Program-made: the position numbers and the translations under genes
Notes under the pieces: generated by a model
What the model was told of the DNA's origin: nothing
The model's input: only the letters and a program-made list of their open reading frames with translations
Databases searched by the model: none
Assembly: GCA_900321145.1 (NCBI GenBank)
Contig: ONVB01000205.1
Coordinates: 1-5,930 of the forward strand
Length of the DNA: 5,930 nucleotides
Direction: 5' to 3'
Source of the DNA: an uncultured Eubacteriales bacterium
GTDB lineage: Bacteria > Bacillota > Clostridia > Lachnospirales > Lachnospiraceae
Shown: in pieces, positions 4,793-5,930 of the stretch
Numbering within the stretch: position 1 is the first letter of the stretch
How the letters are laid out: every line of letters begins with the position of its first letter

Positions 4793-5803
4793 TTACTTTT
4801 CAAACGAACTCTTCTCGGGAAGTATGGTGGTAAATGCCTTCGAAAGCCTCTTGCTGCAAAGGCTCACATCCTCTATCCCCTTGTCGTCGTTGATACAGAT
4901 GATCTTCTTTTTCTGCTGGATGATGGCGTTGCAGGCATCGTCCAGGTCCTTCTTCGTCCTGCTGTAATAGCTGTAGCCTATGTTGGGCGACCTCGGTATG
5001 AACTTGCCCGAAGCAAGCTGCCAGTAGCGCATGATCCACTGATTTACATTGTCCTTCTTCTTGAAGCGCGACCTGGTCGTGGCCATCAGCACCTCAGGCT
5101 CCGCACGCCACACCTCCTCGTAGGTGCTCTTCCTGTAGGAGTTCGGAAGATGCCTCTCGTAGAAGCCGAACACCTTCTTGAACGGAAGCATGAGGATGGT
5201 CCTGAACAGCTGCACACCGTACACCGGTGAGAGCCATTTTTTCTTATTTTTCTTAAATGCATCGAAGCCGCCGAAGTGGTCGTTCACTATCTCCAGGTCG
5301 TAGATCTGCACGGCACCCGTGCCAAACCGATTCGGATTGACCGGTGAAAGTATCGCATAATCCCTCGGCAGTCCGCGCTTAAAGAAGTCGGATGCTTTCG
5401 TCTTCTTCACTAAGTAGGTATCGTCATTAAAATATACAAAATGCTCCGCAAGCCCGGGGATGCGGTGTATATTAAGCTCCAAGGCTCTTGAGTTGTATGT
5501 CGGAAGACTTCCCTCCGGCATGAAATCCGTATGCTTAACTATATGAAGCTTTGGGTTCTCGGTGTTAAGCCACTCCGGCAGATGCCCGTAAGTCACGAAA
5601 TGAACCTTTCTCACCCACGGAGCGAACTTCTCTATGCCCCTGAACCAGTACTTTAGCAGGCCCCAGTCACGGAAGCACTTTGCCGCATCCGCTATCTTCT
5701 CATCCGGCACCTCGCTACCCTCGGAGTACATGAACTTCTCCTTAAGCCACTTCTCGTCCGAACCATCCACCCAGGGTATAACTATGTCTATCTTTGGTCT
5801 CAT
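4793..5803 (-). CDS. Stealth-family sugar-phosphate transferase
   Basis: The 336-residue cytoplasmic protein carries the Stealth conserved regions in order. CR1 is IDIVIPWVDGSDEKW (5-19). CR2 covers about 45-131, from RDWGLLKYWFRGIEKFAPWV through LPTYNSRALE to VYFNDDTYL. CR3 is around ERHLPNSYRKSTYEEVW (216-232) and CR4 is CINDD (303-307). Members studied elsewhere move hexose-1-phosphate from a nucleotide sugar to a glycan hydroxyl, making phosphodiester links; capsule polymerases and the GlcNAc-1-phosphotransferase of animals share the fold. The start has a perfect AAGGAGG (5810-5816) with 6-base spacing. It lies 15 bases after a glycosyltransferase and 9 before the flippase gene, which supports a role in building a phosphate-bearing repeat unit or side group. 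The donor and acceptor sugars cannot be inferred. All core motifs look intact. Confidence 0.93.
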   Translation of the reverse strand: MRPKIDIVIPWVDGSDEKWLKEKFMYSEGSEVPDEKIADAAKCFRDWGLLKYWFRGIEKFAPWVRKVHFVTYGHLPEWLNTENPKLHIVKHTDFMPEGSLPTYNSRALELNIHRIPGLAEHFVYFNDDTYLVKKTKASDFFKRGLPRDYAILSPVNPNRFGTGAVQIYDLEIVNDHFGGFDAFKKNKKKWLSPVYGVQLFRTILMLPFKKVFGFYERHLPNSYRKSTYEEVWRAEPEVLMATTRSRFKKKDNVNQWIMRYWQLASGKFIPRSPNIGYSYYSRTKKDLDDACNAIIQQKKKIICINDDKGIEDVSLCSKRLSKAFTTILPEKSSFEK

Positions 5804-5818
5804 GCTGTCCCTCCTTGA

Positions 5819-5930
5819 TCAAGCTTCTTCGCTCACAAATATCTCTTTATATCTGTCCGCTATAAACTGCCACGAGTACGCATCCCTTATCCTCTGCTTT
5901 GCCCTGTCTCCCAGGGTGTTGAGCTTTAGC
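5819..5930 (-). CDS. C-terminal end of a glycosyltransferase, partial
   Basis: The last 36 residues of a gene entering from the right edge end at the TGA at 5819-5821. The stretch RIRDAYSWQFIADRYKEIF resembles the final helix of GT4-type (GT-B fold) glycosyltransferases, where a DYSW-like motif and a Y.E.F ending are common. It would add a sugar from a nucleotide donor to the growing lipid-linked unit. The stop is 15 bases before the Stealth start and 3 bases from its ribosome binding site, so the two genes belong to one operon. The acceptor and the exact family are unknown because the catalytic part lies outside the window. Confidence 0.7.
   Translation of the reverse strand, partial: LKLNTLGDRAKQRIRDAYSWQFIADRYKEIFVSEEA

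Noticed and set aside
4742..5230. Plus-strand open frame of 162 codons opposite the Stealth gene
   Set aside because: It spans the Stealth-flippase junction in antisense, and both of those genes are clearly real; it has no independent support.

Overview
The window looks like a chromosomal piece from a Gram-positive gut or rumen anaerobe, most likely a clostridium of the Lachnospiraceae type. This is inferred from strong AAGGAG/GGAGG ribosome binding sites, mid-range GC, tight operon spacing, a cytoplasmic GH42 beta-galactosidase and a Wzx/Stealth polysaccharide cluster. No rRNA, tRNA, CRISPR array or complete mobile element was seen.

Right part (3290-5930, minus strand): an exopolysaccharide or capsule operon read from right to left. 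It holds the last 36 residues of a glycosyltransferase, a complete Stealth-family sugar-phosphate transferase (4793-5803) and a complete Wzx-type flippase (3290-4783). Gaps are 15 and 9 bases, so the genes are surely co-transcribed. Together they suggest assembly of a lipid-linked, phosphate-containing glycan in the cytoplasm and its flipping across the membrane.

Middle (1336-3309, plus strand): a GH42 beta-galactosidase with both catalytic glutamates and the four-cysteine zinc site intact. It faces the flippase gene and their 3' ends overlap by 20 bases, with no terminator visible between them.

Left part (1-916, minus strand): a short Xre-type helix-turn-helix protein that appears internally shortened, a maltose/galactoside O-acetyltransferase 5 bases after it, and the first 7 codons of another gene. 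The acetyltransferase stop codon lies in a 21-base in-frame tandem repeat.

The 419-base divergent spacer (917-1335) is the least ordinary part. It holds a plausible promoter in each direction. Three TCAACA/TGTTGA half-sites overlap the -35 box of the galactosidase promoter. Two hairpin-plus-T-run structures read on the minus strand. It also holds an AT-rich minus-strand reading frame of uncertain status and two overlapping 21-codon frames in the leader of the Xre gene. The likely logic is a sugar-responsive galactosidase inserted between, or placed inside, cell-surface polysaccharide genes. Nothing here is proven to be a new system; the regulatory architecture of the spacer and the terminator-less convergent overlap are the best leads.
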